A stretch of 64,000 nucleotides of DNA from Cocos nucifera (lineage: Eukaryota > Streptophyta > Magnoliopsida > Arecales > Arecaceae), in NCBI GenBank assembly GCA_006176705.1, contig QRFJ01002491.1, positions 62,001-126,000 on the forward strand, in the 5' to 3' direction. Shown piece after piece: positions 34,899 through 47,450 of the stretch. Each line of letters opens with the position of its first letter. Positions within the stretch are counted from its first letter, which is position 1. Under the pieces are notes generated by a model. It saw only the letters and a list, made by a program, of their open reading frames with translations. It made no database searches and was not told where the DNA came from. The position numbers were made by a program, and so were the translations under genes.

Positions 34899-36407
34899 CG
34901 GAATCTAAAATCATAGATGAAGTCAAAAATGATTATAATTAGATAAATGCAATGCAAGAGAAACTTAATCAATTCAAAAGAAATAATGTATAGACCTTAG
35001 TATCAAGACCTAAAAATCATCCAATAATTGGCTCAAAATGGGTATATAGAAATAAATTGGATGAAAATGAAAATGCAATTAGGAATAAAGCAAGATTAGT
35101 TGCAAAGAATTATAATCAAGAAGAGGGAATTGACTTTGATGAGACCTTTGCATCTATTGCTAGACTAGAAACAATTAGACTTATGCTCGCTTATGTATGC
35201 TTTATAAATTTTAAGTTATTTCAAATGGATGTTAAAAATACTTTTCTAAATGGATATATTACCGAAGAAGTTTATGCAGAACAACCTCTTAATTTTGAAA
35301 ATCATGCTTTTTCTAATCATGTTTTCAAATTAAACAAAGCATTATATGGTTTAAAACAAACACCTAGGGCTTGGTATGAAAGATTAACTAAATTCTTGCT
35401 TAATAATGGATTTTGAAGAGGAAATGTAGAAACAACCCTTTTCATTAAAAGAGATCATGATGACATCTTAGTAATACAAATATATGTTGATGACATTATA
35501 TTTGGGTCTACTAATGAAACTTTATGTCAAGATTTTGTTAAGCTCATGCAGGAGGAGTTCGAGATTTGCATAATAGGTGAACTAATATTCTTTCTTGAAC
35601 TTCAAATCAAACAAATAAAGAAAGGGATCTCCATCATCCAAAGCAAGTACATAAGAGAGCTACTTAAAAGATTTAGGATGGAGAGTTCCAAAGCCATTGG
35701 TACACCCATAAGTCCATCATGTAAGCTTGACAAGGATGAAGAAGGTAAAAGTATTGATACAAAGGTTTATAGAGGCATGATAGGTTCTTTATTATATTTA
35801 ACTATTAGTATACTAGATATCATGTTTGGTGTTTATTTATATGCACGATTTCAATCTAATCCAGACGAATCATATTTAAATGCTATGAAAAGAATACTAA
35901 AATACCTAAAAGAAACTCAAACCCTAGGTTTATGGTACTCTAAGAATTCATCAATTGATTTAATTAAATATTCAGATGCAGACTTTGCTGGATATAGATT
36001 AGACAGAAAAAGCACTAGTAAAACTTGCCAATTTTTAGGAGTTAACTTAATCTCTTGATTTAGCAAGAAGCAAAATTTGGTAGCATTATCTATGGTCGAG
36101 GTCAAATACATTATAGCCAGAAATTGCTGTGCACAAATCTTATGGATTAAGTAACAACTTGAGAACTTTAGCATTAAACTAAACAAAACTCCCATAAGAT
36201 GTGATAATACTAGTACCATAAATCTAACTAAGAATCTAATCCAACACTTTAGATGAAAACATATTGAAATAAGACATCATTTCATAAGAAAGCATATTCA
36301 AAATAATGACATAATTCTTGATTATGTTTGTATTGAAAATCAATTGACTGATATTTTTACTAAGGCCTTGAGTGAAGATAATCTTATGAAATTAGGAGAA
36401 AATTAGA
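34899..36407 (+). pseudogene. SIRE-like copia RT-RNase H (5' truncated, broken)
   Basis: One plus-strand frame carries INAMQEKLNQF, IGSKWVYRNKLDE, KARLVAKNYNQEEGIDF, QMDVKNTFLNGY, KALYGLKQTPRAWYERL, the catalytic YVDD (35483-35494) with DDIIFGSTN, then GTPISPSCKLD, YRGMIGSLLYLT, RKSTSKTCQFLG, and the RNase H end ENQLTDIFTKALSEDNLMKLG. Stops are at 34958-34960, about 35000, 35414-35416, 36056-36058, about 36151 and about 36253. The motif spelling is typical of the SIRE/Maximus lineage. The fragment begins in the middle of pol at the joint with the tandem-repeat LTR; gag, protease, integrase and 5' LTR are missing. Confidence 0.9.
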
Positions 36408-38679
36408 AATTCTAGATCTTTTTGCTTAAATATTCTTCTTTTAATCCTAACTTATCCTCTACTAATATTTTTAGATCAATCCTTGAGACTTAATTTTATT
36501 ACTTTAAGTTAAAAATTATCCATCCTTCTTATCTTTTTCTTGACTATAAGAAGAAAAAATATTTTTAAACTTAATAAAAAAATCATGGATAAATAATTAT
36601 ACTTTATTTATCTCATGAATTTATTTGAGCATTCTAATGATTTTAATCATTTGATTCATTTTAAGAAACTATTTATATTTTACTTATTTTGATCATATTA
36701 TTATTTTTTTTAAAATTTAATTAGTATCAAGAAATTATTTTTGATCTTAAAAGAGGATTATTGATGAATATTCATGCCTTGTTCAAATTGATTAATTTTA
36801 AAAAATAAATTTAAGAAAAATACTCTTTTTAAGTCTTTTGATATTGATGTCAAGCAAAATATTTTAAAGAATCTATTAAAACTAAATATTCAAAGAGAAC
36901 TTTAATTTTTAATTAATTGATACCAGACAGCTTAACATTTATCTTATATTTTATTAATCTTAAAATATATAATAATAAAAAAAAGAGATGATTGCTAAAA
37001 AATTGAATATATCTTATAATTTGCTTTGAATGATTTATTTAAAATCTTTAATCTTTGAAATATTTCATCTCTCTTGAATCTTTGAAGTTCAAAATAATTT
37101 TATTTAATATATTTATTTTATTCAAAAAGGAGAAGATGTGTTTTTAATCCATATTATTCATAAATAATTTTTTTTTAAAAAAAAGATATTCATTCTAAAT
37201 TTATTGTATTCTTTCAAAATAGGGAAGAAAAGCTAAAAGATAAATTTATCCAATAATAATTATGAAAAAGAGGGGAAAAATATTATGTGATGAATTTTTT
37301 GATATTTACTCTTAAAAAATAAGGAGAAAGATGTTTGTTTGTTAAATATTATCTAGTTAGCCTTGACTGAATATTCTAATTAATTTGAGTTAAGGACAAT
37401 GAATTTTGATTATTTTATGATCCTTTTAACTTAAGCCTTCATGTGATTACTCAGTTTAAATTTAGTTAATTTGATTGCCAAATTATTTTTTATAACTAAT
37501 TAGAGTTAAAGCTAATTTATATTTTCATTCTAAATAAGTTAATTTTGATACATACTTCTAATTTTGAAACTCATTTAAAAATATGAATATAATATAGAAT
37601 TTTTAATGTGCCTTTATAAATCTTTGTAAAATTATTTTTATTCTCATACTATCTTTATTTAGCTCGATACATTTCTAATATCTATCTTTTTCGAGCTTAA
37701 TTGACTGAAATTTATTTAAGAAAAAAAATAAATAATGAATTAAATATTGTGCTTGATTCCACTATTCAAATCTTTGAAAAGCTTTAATCCTCTTAAAGCT
37801 TAAAAGTACATACTTAAAAATCTATTCAAAGAATCATATTCATTCAAAAAGGGAGAGAGCCTTTGATATTTGAGGGGAGCTGATTCATTTGATTTGATTC
37901 AATTTTTAAAATTTTTAATTTAATTTTTTAAATTTGATATATTTGTCACTTGACACACTCCATCACATCTCTGATTCCTCATATGATTCAGATGCTTCCA
38001 GCCATGATCTCTACTTGATCTAGTTTAATCATCTTTATATTAGGTTATGATCTAATATCTCTTGGTACTATTGGCTACTTGGGTCATGGATAGTAGTATC
38101 CATAAATTTTATATAAATTGATGGCCTAACTCTCATGAATACTTTTTGATATCTTTAGCACTTATATATTTTGTTGATTTAATGTTATGGTTTATTGTGT
38201 CTATAATGTATATATGAATATGATGATGCCATTTGAATGATGTGAAATGTAACCTATGTGAATTAGCTAAAATTCTATTATGATATGCTGTAAATACTAT
38301 GTTGTATATAAGCTAATTAAAAGTTTTGTTATAAACTCTTGTTCTTATAGAAAAATATATGAAATAATTTAAGGAAGAAGCTTTTTCTTTTTGAACTTTA
38401 AAATTCCTTAAGATCTTACTTGATGATGTCAAAAAGGGGAGTAGAGTAAATAAAATTGGGCTATAAGGAAAATTGAAGTAAAATTGACAAAAGGAATAAG
38501 TAAGTCAAACATTTTTGCAAATAATTTGAATGTCTAACCATAAGTAATCTTCAAACTGTTCTTTATGCAATATTTGTCAAATAACTGAATATGATATTCT
38601 AGTAAGTGATGTAGGCTTCTACATGCTTTATTTCTACATGCTTTATTTTTTGTTTATGCTCAAATATTTTATCATCATC
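36408..38679 (+). other. SIRE-like 3' region between pol and LTR
   Basis: About 2.3 kb, very AT-rich, without a supportable frame. In SIRE elements this space can hold an env-like gene and short GATGTCAAAAAGGGG signals; one such signal is at about 38426-38440. No env-like protein is recognisable. Confidence 0.7.
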
Positions 38680-38693
38680 AAAAAGGGAGAGAT
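38680..38693 (+). other. Polypurine tract of the SIRE-like element
   Basis: AAAAAGGGAGAGAT directly precedes the LTR start TGTTGCTTC at 38694. Confidence 0.85.
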
Positions 38694-39923
38694 TGTTGCT
38701 TCAAGAATTGATTTTGATGATTACAAAGCATTTGAGGGGATTACTAATAAATTTGGCTTGGAAAAAGACTTTTTGTATTTCAGGGGCAAAATCATAATTT
38801 TATCAAGTTTTGATCTGAGAGCCTCAAGAGCAAGAATAGAAGATTTCTGATCTTTTGGAGGCAGTCCCATAATTTTTTGATGCATATTTTGGGAGAAAAT
38901 CTAGTTTGAAGCAAAAGGGTCGACCCCTAGGTCTACCCTACTAAAACGGACTGTTTGGCACACTGTCTCTATGCCAAGGGTCGACCCCGGGGTCGAACTT
39001 TACTGTTCCGAAGGCTAAAAATTTAGAATGGTTGATCTTCTAAATTCTATCTTAGAGGTTGACCTCGAGGTCGACTCTTATGCCAGAGGTCGACCCATGA
39101 GTCGACTCCTGTGATGGAAATTTTATGCAATGGCTAGTTTTGTCTAGTTTTGGCAGCTTTTAATGATTTTTTTAAGGTCTCCAACAGCTACAAATATTGT
39201 CCAGGATTCTCTCCTCCACTCATTGAAGATTTAAAAGGCTATAAAAAGGAAAGAATATAAGAGATTTTATGAATTCAATTCAGCCCTAAGCAAAAACTAT
39301 CTTCAAAAAAAGAAGCTTTCATTTTCAAGTTTACCAACCTCTCAAGAGCTCATTCAACTCTCCAACAACCTTGAGAGAAATCAGAAAAGCTTCCTCCATT
39401 ATTGTGAAAAGTGTTCTTAAGGTTTTATTTGCTTATTAAGGGAGCTAAATTTGTATTCGATTGTCATTATCTCTTATACTCTGCTTTATTATTTTGATTA
39501 AAGTTTTGGGGGTTCCAAAACTCAAGAGGATTGATCCGAGCCTTAAATCAGAGTGTGTAGGGTTGGCTTGTACTCATGAAATAAATGTGCTAGCTTGGGA
39601 TAGCTAGGGTCGGAGGTATCGACGTTGTATTCTAATTGAATACATTTAGTAATTTTGAATTCCCAAGTAGGAGCTTAGAGAGTGGATATAGGTGCAAGGG
39701 AAGCACCGAACTACTATAAATCTTGCTTGTTTGTGGTGTGCTTGCTATCTTTCCTTTCTTAGTTTGTTAAATTCTTTCTCTAAAGTCTTTTATATTTTCA
39801 TCTAACCTAAATCGCTTTACACACAACTTGCATATCATCATTCAATCTTGATATTTTTAAATTAGCTTTAAAATTTTAAAAATCCAATTCACCCTCCCTT
39901 TTGGATTGCATAGCTGAGCAACA
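38694..39923 (+). repeat. SIRE-like 3' LTR
   Basis: 1230 bp from TGTTGCTTCAAG to GAGCAACA. TATA-like CTATAAAAAGG near 39239-39249. The end AATTCACCCTCCCTTTTGG before the terminus is usual for SIRE LTRs. It contains several copies of a GGTCGACC-type motif at about 38927-39105. Confidence 0.88.
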
Positions 39924-40655
39924 TCTTCTAGCTACACTCCTTCCGGATGGACTCCTCCAACCATGCTCCTTTTAGATGGACTCCTTTAGCTACACTTCTT
40001 TTAGATGGACTCCTCCAACTACACTCCTTCTGGACGGACTCTTCCAGCCATGCTTCTTTCGGACGGACTCATCCAGCCATGCTCCTTCCAGACGGACTTC
40101 TCCAACTATGCTTCTTCCAGATGGATTCCTCCAGCCATGCTCCTTCTGAACGAACTCCTTTTGCACCTACTTGCATGCGGCCCAGGAAGCTTCCGAACTT
40201 CTTAAAGCCATTCGACGTTGCCACCAATAAATCTCGATCGATCACAGGCCCACTGCATACACCAAAGTCTCTGACCTATATCCAAACTCCAACGAAGGGA
40301 TTTCTACCACCTATAAGTCACGATAAACAACAACTCATCCCCATAACAAACTTCATGTGGCTTAAATGGCCCACTACTAGATGATTATAGTTATCACCAA
40401 TAGTTTGTTACATACTCCATCTATAAAAGAGATCCTTCAGATATTTTTTTTCTATGCTTTCTTCTCCTTCCCATCATTCTGCTTCTCTATTTTCTGAGCA
40501 CTTCATTCCAGTTGGCCGGAGAACTAACTTGAGCATCGGAGGGTCCTACTGGAGCGACCCACCTCTAGTTTGAACTTTATTTGCAGGTCCTATCGACGGC
40601 CACACCTTTTCAACTCCAGCTATCTTTGACATTCTTATAGATTTTTGTACCAACA
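39924..40655 (+). repeat. Tat-like LTR fragment with 30-bp tandem repeats
   Basis: About eight units of 30 bp (about 39929-40168; core CTCCTTCCAGACGGAC), then a TATA-like TCTATAAAAGAG near 40430, a CATCGGAGGGTCC segment and the end GTACCAACA. It shares the downstream half with 32555-34898, but its repeat unit is shorter. It lies directly between the SIRE LTR end and a truncated Athila-type LTR. Confidence 0.65.
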
Positions 40656-42250
40656 ATAATAAAAATAAAATAAAAATAATATTAAAAAATAATTAAAATA
40701 AAAAAATAAAATATTATCATCAATAAAAAAGAACTCATTTTTTTGGTCATAATAAAATAAATTTGAAGCAAATCAAAATTAAAATGGATACAATATGAAT
40801 TTTTAAATATATATATATATATATATATATGAAAAATTGAATCAGCTTAGCCGGCTCAGCTAGCTTAGTCGATGTGCTCAACCCAGCCACAGAAGTCGGC
40901 ACGTCTTAGTCAGCAGACGTGCCAACAAGCCAGCCTAGCTAGAGAAGCCAGCCTGCCAGCCCAAAGCCCACGCATATCGTGAGCCCACCAGCCCAATTCC
41001 ACTCCAGCACTGACATCACCATGACATCAGCAGACTAGCTATCTATGGTAGATCATGCGTCAGCTCAGCATCATATAGCCAATCAGAGGATGCCATGTGG
41101 TGGACCAAGACCCTTAAAGAGTCTATAGAAAATTCATCATGACGTACAAGGGCAATTTTGTAATTTCACAAGCTAAGGTCGGTGTTGATTGGTCGAGGTC
41201 CACGGTGCATCGATCCATAGTTATAGTAATGGCACGATCGAGCGGTACACATGATTTGCGGTGAAGATCAGATGGTGGGGGTTCTTTTATTCGCTAATTT
41301 GGTTCTCAGCTTCCTTATAACGCGATCCGACAACAGCGCTCACACCAGGCAGCGATCTAACGATCGAAATCACTCCTGGTGGTGATCCAAACATGATCCT
41401 ATGGCCCGATTTCTCCATCAAGCTTGATCTAATAGTCGAAACTTAATCTAACTTGATCTGAGCTATTACACATTCATTTTTGGTATTTTTTGAAGTCTTG
41501 GATCACCATCTGACGGCTAGAATACATAGAGACTTCATAGAAGACAGATCTAATGATTTTCTCTTGATTTATTCAATAAACACTGATCCATACAATCTTT
41601 TTAGTCCCATACTGCCTGATAATAAAGTCTCCAGCCCTCCAGTAGCTATAAAAAAAATCTAAGACCCTAGAGTTGAGACATCTAATTCAGGAGAAGCCAC
41701 GGTAAAGGATGGAAGTCAGGCTTTAGCTGAAGGTTATTTCGAGGCAGACGGTGCCGAGAAGAAGAGCTAGACTTCTACGTCATTTCCACACCACTGCTGA
41801 TCTAAAGATTAAAAGTTTTTTTATTTTTATTTTTTATTTTTAATTATTGTATTTGAATTCTAAGTTTTAATTTTAATATAAAATTTAGTTTATTACTTTT
41901 TTAATTTTTGTTATTTAATTTCTTGCTCTTTAAATTCTACTACTTTATTTTAATTACTTTTTAATTTCTTATAAGTAGATGCTAAGATCTAACTAGTAGA
42001 TCTTAGTACCATGTTTAATCTTTCTACAATATTTAAATTTTGCTTTTTATTTTTAATTTATTTTTTGACTTCAAAAATCTCTTTTTTTTTTCTTTTCTTT
42101 TCATAAAAATTAAAGATTTTAAAAATTAAATCATTGCCTTCCTATGGATTCGACCAGACTTACTACTATCTATGTACTCTTAATTATTTTAAAAAAAAGT
42201 CAAACTAAATTGGTAATTATGATATTTTAATGATGGTATCGTAATTTATC
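40656..42250 (+). repeat. Athila-type LTR, missing its first ~170 bp
   Basis: Collinear with the LTRs at 17417, 21513 and 27008 but clearly diverged. It retains the GC-richer middle, CCACATGG-TGGACC-like segments, the conserved hairpin (41982-42006) and the end TTTATCA at 42250. An (AT)12 run lies at 40807-40830. The start is replaced by the joint with the Tat-like LTR. The sequence after the end is a copia leader, with no primer site. Confidence 0.83.
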
Positions 42251-43717
42251 AGTGGATAACTCTTGTCTAATATTTCTCTAAATATGGTGTATCGAAACTT
42301 GATCTCTAATTCATGAAGCTCACCATGCTCGGAATATTGCTCCACTTCTTAGTTAAGTCAGACCCACCATTTGTATGAACTGAATTTTTGATTGGATCCC
42401 TCATCTATCTAAAATATTGAGTCCAACCCATCCTCCAACCTGTAGCATCCAATGCCTAATAGATATGGTTGCATCTTCTCGGTGTAATTGAACTACTATA
42501 TCTAGTCGAGAACTATCAACCTCGAAAAAGAACCGCACATCTACAATGGTGGAAGATCTATGACTTAATATTTTCTTAGAAAGATTTGATTCAGATCTCT
42601 TAGACTCAACTAGTCATAATGGTTATGACTAACCTAGTGGCATGGATTAGCTCGAACTGTTAGTCACCTCAAATCAGAATTAGATCGATCCAATCGATCA
42701 GGTAAGTAAGATCAGTGGAAGGAATATACCATTAACTCACCGTGAATGCATTTAGATCGAGTAGCTTCTAATTAAAAATCATCGACCATATCTACCAAAC
42801 TTACCTTAGATACCAATTTGTTTGATCAGAACTAATCGGGTTAGCCTACAATTCAGGCTCGAATCGTAAAGCTAAATTAGATCTTGACTTGATCGACCAC
42901 ATGTGAATGTGAGTCAACCTTGATCCAAATTTAGATCTATTAGGCTGGTCAAATCTAAGCACTCTTTATCCCATCTAACCAACTCTTGATTTGATTTGAT
43001 TAACTGCTCGACCTAATTGAGCTACCCACACCCAAACCCATATTTTATGAAAGTATCTTAGATATAAAAATTCATAATTTTTAGACCTAATTTATTTCAT
43101 AAACTTAATTCTTAATTAAGTCAAAGGGTTCAAAAATAAAATATGTATAAAAAATTCTAGGATTTTAGGATCTAGGGTTTTGCAGAAAAATAAATTTTGA
43201 TTTTTGATTAAGAATAAATGCACAGTACCCCTACATGCCATAAGAGCACCCCATCGAATAGAAAGAAAGGGCTTTTAAACCCTTCTTACTCTTATGACTG
43301 GACAACCAAGGAAAATATCTTAATCAAAAATTTAATCTATGCTACAAAATAGTTAGATCTAAAACATATATCACATATATAATTAAAGATCTAACCTATA
43401 CATGTTTTGCATATATCTCATGTATCAAAATTTAAACTATCACATGCATGTTTCAGATCTAATTATATCTAATATAATATCTAAAAATAAATTTTTAATT
43501 GGTCATATCAAAAGAAAATTTATTCTAAATAATTTATTTCATAGAACAATAAAACTAATCTAGACATGCATGACATATATCGCATATATGATATATTTAA
43601 TTTAATCTATTGATTTCAGATTTGATTACATATTATATAATATCTGAAATCATTTATATCATATCATAAATAAAATTAAAATTAGATTAAAACTTGATCT
43701 AAAGAACTATAAATGCA
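42251..43717 (-). other. C5: 5' leader of an Angela-like copia (truncated)
   Basis: Collinear with the C1, C2 and C8 leaders on the minus strand. It stops at the Athila-type LTR before reaching gag. No coding region. Confidence 0.78.
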
Positions 43718-43729
43718 GCTTTGATATCA
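43718..43729 (-). other. Primer binding site of C5
   Basis: The minus strand reads TGATATCAAAGC, two changes from TGGTATCAGAGC. It lies next to the LTR boundary at 43732. Confidence 0.78.
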
Positions 43730-43731
43730 GT

Positions 43732-46108
43732 TGAAGAAAAATCTAATTTTCCTACCGCAGGATCGATCTGATCTGATCTGATCTGTAGTAGAATTTTAAA
43801 ATTTTTATTCCTATGATACAATCAGATTTGAGAGTTCTCAAATTTGATTGGTATGATTTGATATCGAAAACTAAATTAAAATAAAATTTGTAATAACTAT
43901 TATTACCTGATTTGGGTAAACGATATACCCTATTGATGATCTGATCTTACTTTGAGATTCTGGGTCTAGCCATGCACATGCCTAGCCTCTACCAAAGTCT
44001 ACTTGGACTAGATCTAGATATGCTCTCCTTCTGGATCTGATCACAAAAGATCATATCTGATTTGGATCTATAGAGCCTTCAAGACAATCTTCGAAGGCTG
44101 CATGTTCATCTCACGAACAATATCGTCTCTCGCTGATCCTTGCGCCAACAAGACTTGGACCTTCCTTTGCTATTTTGCCTAACCACTTGGACTTGGAGAA
44201 AAGGGAAAGGAATAGGAAATGATGGCATGGAGAGGAGGAGGGCGGTAGCTTTTGGGTGTGAAAATTGGGAATTGATAAAACCCTAGGGCATAGGGGATTT
44301 TATAGAGACCCCTACACAACCTTAGAGTCCTTGACCATCAAGCAACTAGTTTACTTGATTAGATTGAAAATTGGGAATTGATAAAACCCTAGGGCGTAGG
44401 GGATTTTATAGAGACCCCTACACAACCTTAGAGTCCTTGACCATCAAGCAACTAGTTTACTTGATTAGATTGGACTTCAATCTGCTCTCCACGTCTAAGC
44501 ATCTGATCCTATTTGGTTTTTTCACCCAAAATAATGCCCAAAGTTGGCACCATAATGAGATAAGGGAGAGTCCTAGGTGCAATGGACTCTTCCTCCCTAG
44601 AGTTTGATCTCCATCAAACTCTTGACTTATTCAAATGAGGTGCCACCTTATCCAATCATGAAGCACCCACCCAAAGGAGGACATGAGCCCTTCTCCATGC
44701 AAAATAACTAGGGGACGTGCACCCCTAAAAATTCTCTAGGGGGTGCACGCCCTTTCTCCCTTAACTCCTGCAAACTGGGTCAACTATTGACCCTTGTCCT
44801 GTTGCCCTTAGAATGGATTTAGGACAAGCTCTTTCTTTTAGGACAAGCCTTAATCTGACATGGATAAGCTCTAGTTAGATAAAGACAAAACCATATAGGG
44901 TTTCTAGATAAGCCAAATCCAATTTGACTCAATCGAGATGAACCAGAAAACTATAGAAGAAGAATGTTAAGCTCAATTGTGTGCTAGCATGATTTTCTTG
45001 AATCTAATTGGATCTAATCCAAATCAATCAAACTAGGTTAGGCCTATTGATGACATTCAGACTCAAACTCTTATTTGTGTGATCTAGTTAGGTTTAGTTC
45101 TATATGATAATAAGATATATCATGATCTCTATCATCGACATCATCAAAATATCTTTTGATGGATCAGAACTCTTTTGATTTATCTAATTAGAATCGTTGA
45201 TCATCAAGACAATTCTAATTGATCCCAAAATCCATTAGTAAAATCTAATAGTATATGGTGGCAATCCATCAGAATCAAATACGAACCTATCAATGTAGTT
45301 ATCTATATAATTGGGTTTCTCTATCATGAGCTCTGATAGGATTAGGGTTAAGGTGAACTCATCAAATCTAACATCTCATCATATGATTGAATCATTTGAT
45401 TTGAGTCCAATGTGAAAACTTAATAGAAAACTCTTTTCTATTATTTCACACTGCCATGGCCATGAGCTTATGGACTCGATCTCATGATCATCATAGGACT
45501 ACTCTATCGAGGTTGATAGATCTCTTATTGGTGCGATCCAATTTCTACAATGAACATGCTATAGCCAACATACACCTCAGAATTTTGAATGGCAAGGAGA
45601 TCAAGTTATGGTGCAGTCAAACTATAACATACTCAAGGTAAACTATCGATGCACCTCGGATCAAAAAATTAGATATACAACTACAGCATCGAGCTAGTCA
45701 TCAATGAGAAGGTAGACTTTATTATGACTGCTCGAGGTGGTCACACTCCATGCCCTCATTCTTAACGAGTACCTGTATTCTCGCTCTGATGTCTCTATAT
45801 TGTAGACTCAAGACTCATCTATCATAAGAAAGCAATCGTATACTAACCTTCAAGATTGATCACCATCCTCGTGATGATCCTATGGTCGGGAGCAGCTTAT
45901 GAGTTAGTTATGAAAATATATGTTTTAAATTTTTAACTCTTAAAAATATGCATTACTTATTAACTTAAATATGTATCACAGATATTTTATACATAATGTG
46001 ATAGAGGAAAATAATTTTTTATTAATTTTAAATCAAAATTATAAAAATATCCATAGAATATGTATTATAAGTATCAACCAATCTAGCTTCTAGGGTACAC
46101 ATCTAATA
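43732..46108 (-). repeat. C5 5' LTR (Angela-like, diverged)
   Basis: About 2.38 kb on the minus strand, from the mutated start TATTAGAT at 46108 to TTCTTCA at 43732. It is longer than its relatives mainly because of the 106-bp tandem duplication at 44260-44471. At 46109 it abuts the Athila gag-pol. Confidence 0.85.
44260..44471 (-). repeat. 106-bp tandem duplication spanning the TATA box
   Basis: Copies 44260-44365 and 44366-44471 differ at one position (GCATAGGG versus GCGTAGGG). Each carries the minus-strand TATA-like CTCTATAAAATCCCC (TATAAAA at 44298-44304 and 44404-44410). Other LTRs of the family have one. Confidence 0.93.
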
Positions 46109-47450
46109 GAGACCACCCATGCGAGCAAACAACTTTGAAATAAAATCAGTGATGATCCAGATGATTCAAGCAACCATCTAATTTAGTGTACATGTTCAGG
46201 ATGATCCAAATGCCTATATTTCTAATTTTCTTGAACTCTATGATACTTTTAAAATTAATGGGGTGTCGGATGATGCCATTAGTTAAGGCTATTTTCTTTT
46301 TTCTTATGAGATAAAGCTAAAAGTTAGCTTCATTCTCTTCCTATAGGTTCGATCACTACTTGGAGTGCTCTAGCTTAGAAATTTTTGGCCAAGTACTTTT
46401 CACCTTTTAAGACTGTAAAGATGCATAATGATATTGCTTCTTTTGTGCAGATGGAGATGGAGTCACTATATAAGGCTAGGGAGCATTTTAAGAAACTACT
46501 GAGGAGATGTCTACACCATCAATTACCCGTTTGGCTTTAGATACAAATTTTTTATAATGATTTATCTTCTACTAATTTTTCTATGATAGATGCAGTAGCA
46601 GGAGGTACCATTAATCGTAAAATGAAAGAAGAAGCCTTTGATCTGATTGATGAGATAGCATCAAATAGCTATCAGTGGCAAATAGATCGCATGATGTTGA
46701 AAAGACCAACAGCTGTGTAGAGAGTAGATTGTATTCCAACCTTATTAGCTAAGATTGCAATCTTTATATCTGAAGTCAATGGTATGAAAGGAGCAACTAT
46801 GCATGTCCAGAGTATCACTTGTGAGCTATGTGGAGGAGGACACAAGACAAGCGACTGCCAGATAGCTAATTCTTTTGCTAAAGCCTTTGATACAGCTAAC
46901 TATGTTGGTAATTTTTGTAGGCTATAGTAAAATAATCTCTATTTCAACACATATAATCAAGGATGGAGGCAGCATCCAAATTTCTTATGGAGCAATAAAT
47001 TGCAGCACGACAACCACCCTCGAGATTCCAAGTATCTAAGAAAAAGCCTGACATGGAGGAGTTGATGGTCAAATTTATGCAAAACCAAAAAGCAACCATA
47101 CAAAATCTAGAAACCAAGCTTAGGTAGGACCAAGCAGTAGCTATTTGGAACTTAGAGATACAAGTGGGACAAATGGCCTAGATAATCTCTGAAAGATTAC
47201 AAGGATCCTTGCCTAGCAACATGGAGATCAATCTAAGGGAGCAAATTAATACTATCACATTGAGAAGTGGTAAAGCGCTGGAAGAGCCACATCAAAAGAA
47301 AGAGACTGAAGAGAAAACTATAAAACAACCAACTAAAGTTCGTCAGTCATTGAAACAATCAACAGATGGATGGTTTGTAGGTATAAAATTTACTGATCCA
47401 AATATGAAGTCCTATCAGCTGCCACTACCATTCCCAAAGAGACAAATATA
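46109..47450 (+). pseudogene. Athila gag (5' truncated, many stops)
   Basis: The capsid part is recognisable across frames: NNFEIKSVMIQMIQ, DDPNAYISNFLELYDTFKINGVSDDAI, then QMEMESLYKAREHFKKLL, and AAGGTINRK-like and SNSYQWQ-like segments. A zinc knuckle CELCGGGHKTSDC is at 46820-46858, with QGWRQHPNFLWSN near 46960. The open piece 47209-47451 includes REQINTITLRSGKALEEP, the usual bridge to protease. More than ten stops and several frame changes make it a clear pseudogene. The N-terminus is lost at the joint with C5. Confidence 0.87.

Noticed and set aside
36408..38679. Env-like gene of the SIRE-like element
   Set aside because: The position fits, but no frame longer than background or membrane-protein pattern could be found.
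38623..38850. 75-codon frame
   Set aside because: It crosses the SIRE-like polypurine tract and LTR start, so it cannot be a conserved gene.
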